20,733 bases of DNA from DAIOFH01 sp036745875. Its GTDB lineage: Bacteria; Planctomycetota; SZUA-567. The position numbers were made by a program, and so were the translations under genes. The notes beneath the pieces were generated by a model. It searched no databases. It saw only the letters and a program-made list of their open reading frames with translations, and was not told the DNA's origin. Within the stretch, counting starts at the first letter, position 1. Each line of letters starts with the position of its first letter. Shown here in pieces: positions 1 through 6,661 of the stretch. Location of the stretch: assembly GCA_036745875.1 (NCBI GenBank), contig DAIOFH010000065.1, positions 1-20,733 on the forward strand, written 5' to 3'.

Positions 1-17
1 GGTCCGCTTTTTTTTGC

Positions 18-533
18 TCAACACTTATAAACGACATGGCGCAATACGCCGCCGTATTTGCGCTTGGTGGCGCCCACCTGGTAGCCTAGTCCGAGCATGC
101 TGTACAGGCTGGCGACGTTGTCAGGGTGGATTGTGGCGAGAAAGCGGGTAAATCCCATCCCGGCGAGGCGCTCTTCCGCAGCGCGGACCAGGCGCTTCTG
201 CAGGCCGTGGCCGCGGAATGCGGGACGCACGCAGACTGTGTCCATGTGGGCGGAGATGTCCAGGGCATCCTCCGGCCAGCCGAGGTCGCGGCCAAGATTT
301 TCTTCGGCGCGACCGGGCAAGTCGACCAGCACAAACCCGGCGCATTCGTCCCCCGCCATGGCGACAAGGATGAATCCGTCCCGCTCCAGGTGGTTTTCGA
401 GAAACTCCCTATCCGTGTCGACAAAATATTCTTCACGTTCGATCGTCTCGACCGCCTCGCGCTGGATGTCATGGACAACCGGGAGATCCGTGGCTGTTGC
501 AGGGCGTATGGTGATGGCAGAATCGAATGGCAT
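18..533 (-). CDS. GNAT family N-acetyltransferase
   Basis: This 171-residue protein is a single GNAT domain, which transfers an acetyl group from acetyl-CoA to an amine. Motif A is clear at residues 99-115: a beta strand (TVCVRP) runs into the pyrophosphate-binding loop R107-GHGLQ-112 and a helix. Motif B follows, with HPDN at 137-140 and an aromatic-rich helix (SLYSMLGLGY). The N-terminal ITIRPATATD is a typical first GNAT strand. The ATG at 531-533 has an AAAGG Shine-Dalgarno about ten bases upstream. The gene follows the GIY-YIG gene on the same strand after a 67-base gap. The substrate cannot be read from the sequence; small-molecule or protein acetylation are both possible. The family call is secure and the specific role is unknown. 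Confidence 0.88.
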   Translation of the reverse strand: MPFDSAITIRPATATDLPVVHDIQREAVETIEREEYFVDTDREFLENHLERDGFILVAMAGDECAGFVLVDLPGRAEENLGRDLGWPEDALDISAHMDTVCVRPAFRGHGLQKRLVRAAEERLAGMGFTRFLATIHPDNVASLYSMLGLGYQVGATKRKYGGVLRHVVYKC

Positions 534-600
534 TATGCGATTACCTTTGTTCCATCGCTTTTCCGGAACGAAGCGTGGACACCGATTCCGTAATCAAAAA

Positions 601-894
601 TTACTCAAGCAAAATGTCATACAAATCTTCCCACCGAGGGTTGAACTCATCCACCAGCTTCAATTTCCACAGTCGCTTCCAACGCTTAATATCTGTTTCA
701 CGATGTATTGCACCTTCCATCGTCGGATGAAATTCATACCAAACAAGCTGAGTCGTGCCGTAACGAGAGCTGAACCCTTTGATTGTTTTGTTTTTGTGTT
801 CCCATACACGACCTACAATATCGGAGGTCACGCCGATATATAAGGTACCGTTTCTTTTATTGGTCATAATGTAAACGGTCGGTGTTTTAGTCAT
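601..894 (-). CDS. GIY-YIG nuclease superfamily small protein
   Basis: This is a 97-residue single-domain GIY-YIG protein of the short, stand-alone bacterial type. The signature is complete: VYIMTN near residue 7, LYIGVT about 11 residues later, then the helix VGRVWEHK with the conserved Arg, and EGAIHRE with the catalytic-type Glu. The ATG at 892-894 is preferred because GGGAAAG lies just upstream and the domain begins eight residues later. An upstream in-frame start at 945 would add 17 residues unrelated to the family. Proteins of this size are widespread beside unrelated genes. Some may cut or bind branched DNA, but most have no known role. There is no sign that it is a homing endonuclease inside an intron or intein here. 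Confidence 0.85.
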   Translation of the reverse strand: MTKTPTVYIMTNKRNGTLYIGVTSDIVGRVWEHKNKTIKGFSSRYGTTQLVWYEFHPTMEGAIHRETDIKRWKRLWKLKLVDEFNPRWEDLYDILLE

Positions 895-956
895 CTTTCC
901 CACCACCGGCGCTATCCAAAAGCAATAGGTCCCCGACTTTATCATCGCTATTTACG

Positions 957-996
957 CATCATCGTCATTCCTGCGAACGCAAGAATGACGATGATG
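957..996. repeat. Intergenic palindrome (REP-like hairpin)
   Basis: A perfect 14-base inverted repeat (957-970 and 983-996) encloses a partly paired TGCG/CGCA centre. It resembles the short intergenic palindromes built around CGTCATTC...GAATGACG that are dispersed in many proteobacterial genomes. It lies between thrC and the GIY-YIG gene. There is no T-tract, so it is a repeat or RNA-stabilising hairpin rather than a canonical terminator. Confidence 0.7.
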
Positions 997-1035
997 GGTT
1001 GATCGCACTATGAATCCAACAACCTGTACTTTTGC

Positions 1036-2523
1036 TCAGCCATGCCTCTTGAGAAACGTGTCGACAGCATCCCCCATGGCGTCTTTTTCCGCAACGCCGT
1101 CGTGCAGTATGGGCGCGGTCTTGAGCTCGCGGATGCTGGCGGGGATAGGCACGCCCGTCCGCTCGTACAGCTTTTCCGCGGCGGCGAACGCATCCGATAT
1201 TGTCTCGCCGCTGAGCGACTGCCAGACGTCCGGAGTAAACTTGTAGGGATTCGCCGTGGAGACGACGACAACGGGCGTTTCGTCCCCGGTATCTTTCCGG
1301 TATTTGTCGCATACCGCCTGGGCGACCGCTGTGTGGGGGTCCATAAGATACTTGTGTTGTTCGAAAATGCGCCGTATCGTCTTCCCGGTCTCGATGTCAT
1401 CACAGAAATCGGCGTAGAACTCGCCTGCAAGCTTTTCCCGCGCGGCCGCCGGGATGTCATAGGAGCCGCGGTCGCGAAGCGCGTCCATCCAGCCTTGCAC
1501 AATGGCGCTGTCCCTGTCGCAGATTTCAAACAACAGCCGTTCGAGATTGCTGGAGACGAGGATGTCCATGGACGGCGACATCGTCTTGTGGAATTCACGC
1601 CTGGCGTCGTATTTTCCCCGGTTGAAGAAGTCGGTCAACACGTTGTTGGTGTTGGAGGCGCAGATCAACTTGCCTATTGGAAGGCCCATGTTCTTCGCAT
1701 AATACGCGGCGAGAATGTTACCGAAATTGCCGGTCGGCACTACGAAATTGACCTTGTCCCCATAGCGTACCGTTCCATCCTCCGCCAGCTTCGCATAGGC
1801 ATGGCAATAATATGCGATCTGCGGCACAAGGCGGCCGATGTTGATGGAATTCGCGGAAGAAAGAAAATAGCCAGCGTTCTTGACGTACCGGGCAAAATCC
1901 TTGTCCATGAACAACCGCTTGACGCCGGTCTGGGCGTCGTCGAAGTTCCCTTTGACAGCCGACACGCCGACATTGTTCCCCTTCTGGGTCGCCATTTGCA
2001 GGCGTTGCATCTCGGCGACGCCGTCATGGGGGTAAAAGACGAACACGGACGTCCTCGGCACATCCCTGAACCCCTCGAGCGCGGCTTTCCCGGTGTCCCC
2101 GGAAGTGGCGGTAAGGATCAGGGCGTCTTCCTTCCTGTGGAACTGGTCGAGACCGGCCCGCATCAGCCGCGGCAAGACCTGGAGCGCCATATCCTTGAAG
2201 GCCAGCGTTGGCCCGTGGAACAATTCCATCACATGCAGATTGTTCGCGATCTTCCTGACCGGGACAACCTCGGGGGTGGTAAACGACGCATACGCGTCCT
2301 TGGCGAGCGTCAGGAGCGTTGCCTCGTCAATATCGAAATATTGGGCGAGAATATATGCAGCCACCTCGGGGTAGCCGCTACGGGCAGCCCTGGTCAGGCG
2401 TTCTTTATCAATCGTCGGAAAGCGCTCCGGCACGAACAATCCGCCATTCCCGGCAATTCCTTCCAAAACAGCTTCCAGAGCCGGCATTTCCAGTCTGCGG
2501 TCGCGCGTACTCAATACTTTCAT
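1036..2523 (-). CDS. thrC: Threonine synthase
   Basis: Threonine synthase is a cytosolic PLP enzyme that converts O-phosphohomoserine to threonine, the last step of threonine synthesis. The 495-residue length fits the long class of bacterial and fungal enzymes. Residues 3-30 (VLSTRDRR...GGLFVPE) are the typical N-terminus. The motif HGPTLAFKDMALQ carries the PLP lysine at about K110. ATSGDTGKAA (about 139-148) is the phosphate-binding loop, and PTGNFGNI and SANSINIGR are also family motifs. I chose the ATG at 2521-2523 because GGGAG lies eight bases upstream and the homology starts there. The upstream GTG at 2619 and ATG at 2538 lack ribosome sites. The gene is monocistronic here, divergent from nrdD, and looks intact. 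Confidence 0.96.
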   Translation of the reverse strand: MKVLSTRDRRLEMPALEAVLEGIAGNGGLFVPERFPTIDKERLTRAARSGYPEVAAYILAQYFDIDEATLLTLAKDAYASFTTPEVVPVRKIANNLHVMELFHGPTLAFKDMALQVLPRLMRAGLDQFHRKEDALILTATSGDTGKAALEGFRDVPRTSVFVFYPHDGVAEMQRLQMATQKGNNVGVSAVKGNFDDAQTGVKRLFMDKDFARYVKNAGYFLSSANSINIGRLVPQIAYYCHAYAKLAEDGTVRYGDKVNFVVPTGNFGNILAAYYAKNMGLPIGKLICASNTNNVLTDFFNRGKYDARREFHKTMSPSMDILVSSNLERLLFEICDRDSAIVQGWMDALRDRGSYDIPAAAREKLAGEFYADFCDDIETGKTIRRIFEQHKYLMDPHTAVAQAVCDKYRKDTGDETPVVVVSTANPYKFTPDVWQSLSGETISDAFAAAEKLYERTGVPIPASIRELKTAPILHDGVAEKDAMGDAVDTFLKRHG

Positions 2524-2651
2524 GCAGATATCTCCCATGGCAGCAAATGGAAGTACATTGTACTGTCCAGCATTCCCCGCGTCCAGCGGGATATTGGGAA
2601 TGGAGTCGCCGTCAGCCACTATAAGGCAAAAACCCTTAATCGCCTCAACAG

Positions 2652-2680
2652 ATTAAATGTAAATAGGTTATCGAAATCAA
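2652..2680 (-). promoter_or_regulatory. Putative thrC promoter
   Basis: On the minus strand, a TTGATT -35 (2675-2680) and a TTTAAT -10 (2652-2657) are separated by exactly 17 bases. This would start a leader of about 120 bases before the thrC ATG. It is a sequence match only. Confidence 0.5.
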
Positions 2681-2811
2681 GTGGTGCATGCTTTCCGTTT
2701 CCAGCCAGCCTCCCCATACGGCAAACTCATATTTCCCATATTTTTTAAAATTTTAAATCACGAGACGACGGCTGGTTATAAAGTTTCTTCTTTCAAACCC
2801 GGTTTTCAGGA

Positions 2812-2837
2812 TTGACAACTTCTATCGAAAATATAAA
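2812..2837 (+). promoter_or_regulatory. Candidate nrdD promoter
   Basis: A perfect TTGACA (2812-2817) is followed by an AT-rich stretch with TATAAA at 2832-2837. The 14-base spacer is shorter than the sigma70 optimum, so the -10 assignment is doubtful. Its position just upstream of the paired NrdR-like sites supports it. Confidence 0.35.
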
Positions 2838-2853
2838 ACAGGAATAAGCATGT

Positions 2854-2895
2854 ACAAGATCTTGTTGTTTTCAATGCAAGACCACAAGATATTGC
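2854..2895 (+). promoter_or_regulatory. Tandem NrdR-box-like operators
   Basis: Two related palindromes, ACAAGATCTTGT (2854-2865) and ACAAGATATTGC (2884-2895), lie 30 bases apart start to start. NrdR is the ATP/dATP-sensing repressor of ribonucleotide reductase genes and binds paired boxes with a core near CAATATATTG, spaced by whole helical turns. Site 2 differs from that core at one of ten positions and site 1 at two. The spacing of about three turns and the location upstream of nrdD fit the model. NrdR binding is inferred. Confidence 0.55.
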
Positions 2896-3046
2896 GGGGG
2901 ACATAGCGACCTCTCCATTCGTACATCCAATCCGTTTTTGACTAAGAGATTAGGTTATTCTTGAAAAGCATCGTTTCGGCGATGCCGTGGATTTTTGTGC
3001 CATGCGGGTCCATTCTTTCGGATGGCCGCTGAAAGGAGCAACCGCG

Positions 3047-5350
3047 TTGGGTATTTTTTGGGCAGAGAGTATGATAGAGGAAGATTCGACAGGAAACAAG
3101 GAAACGCGGAAACAAACCATCGTCAAGAGGGATGGCCGGGTGGTTCCATATGACGAGGCGAAGATCGCGAAAGCCATCTCCAAGGCTCTCGCAGCCACCG
3201 GGATAGACGATACGGTCCTCGCCGGGGAACTGGCTGCCGTCGTCGGCATGGTCCTGCTGGAAAAATACGGCCTTGAAAGCTATGCCATCGAAAACATCCA
3301 GGACGAGGTGGAGAGCGTCCTCATGAACGCCTGCCTCGGCGATGTCGCCAAGCGTTACATCCTTTATCGCGCCCAGCGCACCAAGGTGCGGGAAGCAAAC
3401 ACCTCCCTCATGCGGGTCTGCGATGAAATCACCAATGCCGACGCCCGCCAGTCCGACCTCAAGCGCGACAACGCCAACATCGACGGCAACACCGCCATGG
3501 GCAGCATGCTGCAGCTCGGCTCCGCCGCCGCCAAGGCCTACAACTCCTCCTACCTCCTGTCTGCGGAACAGGCCAAGGCCCATGCCGAGGGATGGATCCA
3601 TATCCATGATTTCGAATTCTACTCCCTCACCACCACCTGCTGCCAGATAGACGTGGACGCCCTATTCAGGAACGGTTTTTCCACCGGCCACGGCTTCCTC
3701 CGGGAACCGCAGGACATCCAGAGCTACGCCGCCCTGGCCTGCATCGCCATACAAAGCAACCAGAACGACCAGCACGGCGGTCAGAGCATACCTAATTTCG
3801 ACTATGCGCTTGCGAAGGGGGTGGGGAAAACCTACCGTCGCCTGTTCAGGGACAATATGCGAAAGGGCGCTCTCGTCCTCGCTCCCGCCATGGAAGACCG
3901 GATGGCGGACATCCTCCTGCAGGCCGAAAAAGCCACAGGGAAAATCGCCTCGCTCACACCGGATGCCGAGTATCTCCGCGCGGTCGCAGAAGGGCTCGCG
4001 GTTGCCGAAGGGGAGAAGATCATCGAGTTCGCGCTGAAAGAAGCGAAGCGGGAAACGGAACGGCGCACATACCAGGCGATGGAGGCGCTTGTCCATAACC
4101 TCAACTCCATGCATTCCCGAGCCGGGGCGCAGACGCCGTTTTCTTCCATCAATTACGGTACCGACACTTCGCCCGAGGGGAGGCTGGTGATAAAAAGCCT
4201 CCTCGAAGTCACCGAAGCCGGCCTTGGACGCGGAGAGACGCCGATTTTCCCCATCCAGGTTTTCAAACTCAAGGCCGGAATCAACTACAACCCGGAAGAC
4301 CCGAACCACGACCTGTTCGAACTGGCCTGCCGCTGCAGCGCCAAGCGCCTGTTCCCCAATTTCACCAACCTCGACGCCCCGTTCAACAGCCGCTATTACC
4401 AGGAAGGACGGCCGGAGACGGAAGTCGCGACCATGGGCTGCCGCACACGCGTCATCGCCAACCGCCACGACCCGGAACGCCAAATTTCCTATGGCCGGGG
4501 AAACCTGTCGTTCACCTCCATCAACCTGCCGCGCCTGGCGATAGAGGCCAAGGGCGACGAGGCGGTATTTTTCTACAGCCTGGAAAAAATGCTGGAACTG
4601 GTGGTCAAACAGCTTCTTGACCGTTTTGAAATACAGGCGAAGAAGCGCGTCCGCAATTTCCCCTTCCTCATGGGTGAAGGAGTCTGGATGGACAGTGAAA
4701 AACTGGGATACGACGATGAGGTCAGGGAAGTTCTCAAGCACGGCACCCTCACAGTCGGCTTTATCGGCCTCGCTGAAACGCTGACCTCCCTCTACGGCAA
4801 GCACCATGGCGAATGCGAAGGAGCCCAGCAAAAGGGCCTGGATATCGTCCGCATGATGCACGAGTTCACCCAGCGCAAGGGCGAAGAGACGGGGATGAAT
4901 TTCACCCTCATCGCCACCCCGGCCGAAGGCTTGTCCGGTCGTTTCGTACGGATCGACAAAAAGCGTTACGGCGTCATCCCCGGCGTCACCGACCGCGATT
5001 ACTACACCAACTCCTTCCATGTACCGGTGCATTTCAGTCTGCCCGCATACAAGAAGATCAAGCTGGAAGCACCCTATCACGAACTGACGCCGGGCGGCCA
5101 CATCACCTATGTGGAACTTGACGGCGACACCAGCCAAAACCTAGAGGCCTTCATGGCGGTCATCCGCTGCATGCACGACGCCGGCATCGGCTACGGTTCC
5201 ATCAACCACCCCGTTGACCGCGACCCTGTGTGCGGTTACGTGGGAGTTATCGGCGATGTCTGCCCACGCTGCGGCCGCCGGGAAGGTGAGGCGGTATCGG
5301 CGGAGAAAATGGCGGAACTGCGCCGGCTCTACCCTGACGCCTGCCATTGA
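3047..5350 (+). CDS. nrdD: Anaerobic (class III) ribonucleoside-triphosphate reductase, catalytic chain lacking the glycyl-radical loop
   Basis: This is the large chain of the oxygen-sensitive reductase that makes dNTPs. An N-terminal ATP-cone (TIVKRDGRVVPYDEAKIAKAI) senses dATP/ATP. The ten-stranded barrel follows, with WIHIHDFEFY, a TTCCQID cysteine pair (about 198-199) and MGCRTR carrying the thiyl-radical-type cysteine (about C465). The C-terminus has a zinc-ribbon remnant, D726-PVC ... CPRC742. The chain then ends at PDACH, with no RxxGY radical-glycine segment; that segment is in the next ORF. I prefer the TTG at 3047 because AAAGGAG lies eight bases upstream; it gives 767 residues. The ATG at 3071 (759 residues) has a poor ribosome site but is the usual type of start. 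The first gene of the nrdD-radical subunit-nrdG operon. Confidence 0.93.
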   Translation: MGIFWAESMIEEDSTGNKETRKQTIVKRDGRVVPYDEAKIAKAISKALAATGIDDTVLAGELAAVVGMVLLEKYGLESYAIENIQDEVESVLMNACLGDVAKRYILYRAQRTKVREANTSLMRVCDEITNADARQSDLKRDNANIDGNTAMGSMLQLGSAAAKAYNSSYLLSAEQAKAHAEGWIHIHDFEFYSLTTTCCQIDVDALFRNGFSTGHGFLREPQDIQSYAALACIAIQSNQNDQHGGQSIPNFDYALAKGVGKTYRRLFRDNMRKGALVLAPAMEDRMADILLQAEKATGKIASLTPDAEYLRAVAEGLAVAEGEKIIEFALKEAKRETERRTYQAMEALVHNLNSMHSRAGAQTPFSSINYGTDTSPEGRLVIKSLLEVTEAGLGRGETPIFPIQVFKLKAGINYNPEDPNHDLFELACRCSAKRLFPNFTNLDAPFNSRYYQEGRPETEVATMGCRTRVIANRHDPERQISYGRGNLSFTSINLPRLAIEAKGDEAVFFYSLEKMLELVVKQLLDRFEIQAKKRVRNFPFLMGEGVWMDSEKLGYDDEVREVLKHGTLTVGFIGLAETLTSLYGKHHGECEGAQQKGLDIVRMMHEFTQRKGEETGMNFTLIATPAEGLSGRFVRIDKKRYGVIPGVTDRDYYTNSFHVPVHFSLPAYKKIKLEAPYHELTPGGHITYVELDGDTSQNLEAFMAVIRCMHDAGIGYGSINHPVDRDPVCGYVGVIGDVCPRCGRREGEAVSAEKMAELRRLYPDACH

Positions 5351-5394
5351 ATGTAAATTCGACCAAATTTCATATAAAGAAAGAGACAATACCA

Positions 5395-5565
5395 ATGAAC
5401 AACGAAATGATCAACACTGGCGAAGCAGGACATAATGTGGGTTTTGAGCGCATCCGCAGGATCACCGGCTACCTGGTCGGCACGATGGACAAGTGGAACG
5501 ACGCCAAACGCGCAGAAGAAGCCAACCGGGTAAAACATGGCGGATTCGGCACGGAAAGGAACTAG
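5395..5565 (+). CDS. Free-standing glycyl-radical subunit of class III ribonucleotide reductase
   Basis: This 56-residue protein is essentially the missing C-terminal radical domain of NrdD. It contains RRITGYLVGTMDKWNDAK, in which G25 (codon 5467-5469) is the predicted radical glycine, followed by an Arg/Lys/His-rich tail (RVKHGG) as in single-chain NrdD proteins. It has its own ATG with a purine-rich AAAGAGA upstream. It lies 44 bases after the nrdD stop in a different frame (+2 relative to nrdD), so a read-through product is excluded, and it ends three bases before nrdG. By analogy with YfiD/GrcA, a spare radical domain for pyruvate formate-lyase, it should dock on NrdD and be activated by NrdG. 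A naturally split enzyme is more likely than damage, because the ORF is intact and tightly coupled. Confidence 0.85.
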   Translation: MNNEMINTGEAGHNVGFERIRRITGYLVGTMDKWNDAKRAEEANRVKHGGFGTERN

Positions 5566-5568
5566 GCC

Positions 5569-6117
5569 GTGTCGGCGATTGTCGAATGCCAACCAATTCA
5601 AACAACCACGACGCCCGGCCAAATTGTCAAACTGGCCGGGATAATCGAGCAATCAATTGTCGACGGTCCCGGCCTGAGGATGGTGGTGTTTGCGCAAGGC
5701 TGCCCGCACCACTGCGCCGGCTGCCACAACCCCGCCACCCACGCGTTTCGCGGCGGCTCCGACTACACGGTCGCAACGCTCCTGGACATGCTTGACGAAA
5801 ACCCCATCCTGTCCGGCATCACCCTGTCGGGTGGCGAACCGCTGGCCCAGGCGGCGGGCCTTGCCCCGCTCGCTCGGGAAGTCAAGGCGCGGGGGAAAAA
5901 TGTCTGGTGCTATACCGGGTACACGTTCGAGGAAGCTCTCGCGGCGTCCAAGACGGACGTGGCGGTGCACAGCCTGCTGCGCTACATTGATGTGATGGTG
6001 GACGGGCGTTTCGACCTGGCGCAGAAAAGCGTCTCGCTCCAGTACCGAGGCAGCGCGAACCAGCGAGTGATCAATGTGGCGAAGTCGCTCGAGAAGCGTG
6101 TTGTGGTTCTTTTCTAA
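5569..6117 (+). CDS. nrdG: Anaerobic ribonucleoside-triphosphate reductase activating protein (radical SAM)
   Basis: NrdG is a small radical-SAM enzyme that cleaves S-adenosylmethionine and abstracts a hydrogen from the NrdD glycine to make the glycyl radical. The 182-residue protein has VDGPGLRMVVF, the 4Fe-4S triad C45-PHH-C49-AG-C52 followed by HNP, the SGGE SAM-binding motif at 87-90, and the typical WCYTGYTFEE segment. The GTG at 5569-5571 has AAGGA eight bases upstream. It starts three bases after the radical-subunit stop, so translation is probably coupled. About a dozen polar residues precede the domain. All expected residues are present and nothing looks broken. Confidence 0.93.
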   Translation: MSAIVECQPIQTTTTPGQIVKLAGIIEQSIVDGPGLRMVVFAQGCPHHCAGCHNPATHAFRGGSDYTVATLLDMLDENPILSGITLSGGEPLAQAAGLAPLAREVKARGKNVWCYTGYTFEEALAASKTDVAVHSLLRYIDVMVDGRFDLAQKSVSLQYRGSANQRVINVAKSLEKRVVVLF

Positions 6118-6138
6118 TTTAGTGGAAGTTGATTTTGC

Positions 6139-6168
6139 ACCCCACCATAACCCTCGTTTAGGGGAGAG
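6139..6168. repeat. Degenerate C/G-rich palindromic element after nrdG
   Basis: A C-rich half (CACCCCACC, then ACCCTC) and a G-rich half (AGGGGAGAG) flank GTTT. Its base pattern is like the stronger hairpin at 9913-9950, so both may belong to one dispersed intergenic repeat. It could also act as a weak end signal for the nrd operon. The pairing is poor. Confidence 0.35.
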
Positions 6169-6204
6169 TATTTTCATGAAACGCAAAAATCGAAGAAAAA
6201 ATAG

Positions 6205-6233
6205 TTGACAAAGATAAAGTGTTTGCATATTAT
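6205..6233 (+). promoter_or_regulatory. arsR promoter
   Basis: A perfect TTGACA -35 (6205-6210) and a TATTAT -10 (6228-6233) are separated by the optimal 17 bases. The -10 lies inside the palindrome at 6222-6246, so a bound repressor would block polymerase directly. Confidence 0.8.
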
Positions 6234-6246
6234 GCCAAATAGCAAG
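6222..6246 (+). promoter_or_regulatory. ArsR operator 1 (autoregulatory)
   Basis: This imperfect palindrome begins TTTGCATATT and ends AAATAGCAA around a GCC centre. Read on the opposite strand, the site at 6617-6642 has the same arrangement: TTTGCATATT, GCC, then an AATA-type half and GCAA. Two matching palindromes at the two promoters of an arsR-led locus are the expected pattern for ArsR repression and arsenical-induced release. Confidence 0.6.
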
Positions 6247-6257
6247 AAGGGAATCAT

Positions 6258-6575
6258 ATGTCTGCCCAAGCAAAAGCCAGGCTGCGCAACAATGCGGAAA
6301 TCTTTAAGGCGCTTGCCCATCCATCGCGCTTGATGATCATCGAAGCGCTAGCCAAGGGCAAGCACTGCGTCAACGAGCTGACCGACCTGGTCGGCGCAGA
6401 CATGTCCACCGTGTCCAGGCATCTGGCCCAGCTCCGCAACGTCGGCCTTATCCGCGACGAGAAGCAGGGCTTGCAGGTTTTTTACGAACTCCGTTGCCAC
6501 TGCGTCCTGAAATTCCTCGACTGCGTAGAATCGGTGACTGTCGAACGCCACGAAACAGCCTGTAGCTGCACGTGA
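6258..6575 (+). CDS. arsR: ArsR/SmtB family metalloid-responsive repressor
   Basis: This is a 105-residue winged-helix dimeric repressor that leaves DNA when trivalent arsenic or antimony binds its cysteines. The fold is complete: IFKALAHPSRLMII (helices 1-2), CVNEL (residues 37-41), the recognition helix MSTVSRHLAQLRNVGLI (49-65) and the wing DEKQGLQVFYEL. It has six cysteines: C37, C80, C82, C89, C102 and C104. The classical CVCDLC site of E. coli ArsR is absent. C37 with the C-terminal cysteines could form an alternative three-thiol site, which is inference. The ATG at 6258 follows an AAGAAGGG ribosome site. The gene heads the locus and has its own promoter and terminator. Confidence 0.9.
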   Translation: MSAQAKARLRNNAEIFKALAHPSRLMIIEALAKGKHCVNELTDLVGADMSTVSRHLAQLRNVGLIRDEKQGLQVFYELRCHCVLKFLDCVESVTVERHETACSCT

Positions 6576-6606
6576 TTGTCACAGCAGTGACGCGTGCAGT
6601 TTTTTT
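6566..6606 (+). terminator. Intrinsic terminator at the end of arsR
   Basis: The stem CTGCACG (6566-6572) pairs with CGTGCAG (6593-6599), and an inner GTCAC pairs with GTGAC around AGCA. Seven Ts follow (6600-6606). The left arm overlaps the last arsR codons. It would uncouple arsR from the downstream genes, which have their own -10 six bases later. Confidence 0.75.
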
Positions 6607-6642
6607 ATACATATAATTTGCCATATTGGCCAAATATGCAAA
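6587..6642 (+). promoter_or_regulatory. arsP promoter with ArsR operator 2
   Basis: A perfect TATAAT -10 (6612-6617) lies just after the arsR terminator, with a weak GTGACG -35 (6587-6592, 19-base spacer). A 26-base imperfect palindrome (6617-6642, centre GGCC) follows at once, overlapping the expected start site. Its two 13-base halves each begin TTTGC, and it matches operator 1 when read on the other strand. Polymerase blocking by ArsR is inferred. Confidence 0.6.
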
Positions 6643-6661
6643 CATTAAAAAGGAATAAACA

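Larger units (their letters stand above)
2524..3046. other. Divergent control region between thrC and nrdD
   Basis: This 523-base AT-rich spacer holds the thrC promoter on the minus strand and, on the plus strand, an nrdD promoter candidate with two NrdR-like palindromes. The roughly 120-base thrC leader has one modest hairpin near 2557-2585. I see no threonine/isoleucine-rich leader peptide and no T-box. I find no convincing gene in it. Confidence 0.6.

Noticed and set aside
3662..5137. Long 491-residue minus-strand ORF opposite nrdD
   Set aside because: It is a shadow frame of the well-supported nrdD coding sequence, with no recognisable domain.
5347..5394. Start of the radical subunit at TTG 5347, overlapping the nrdD stop
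   Set aside because: No ribosome site precedes it. The ATG at 5395 has a purine-rich site, and the upstream residues do not resemble the family.
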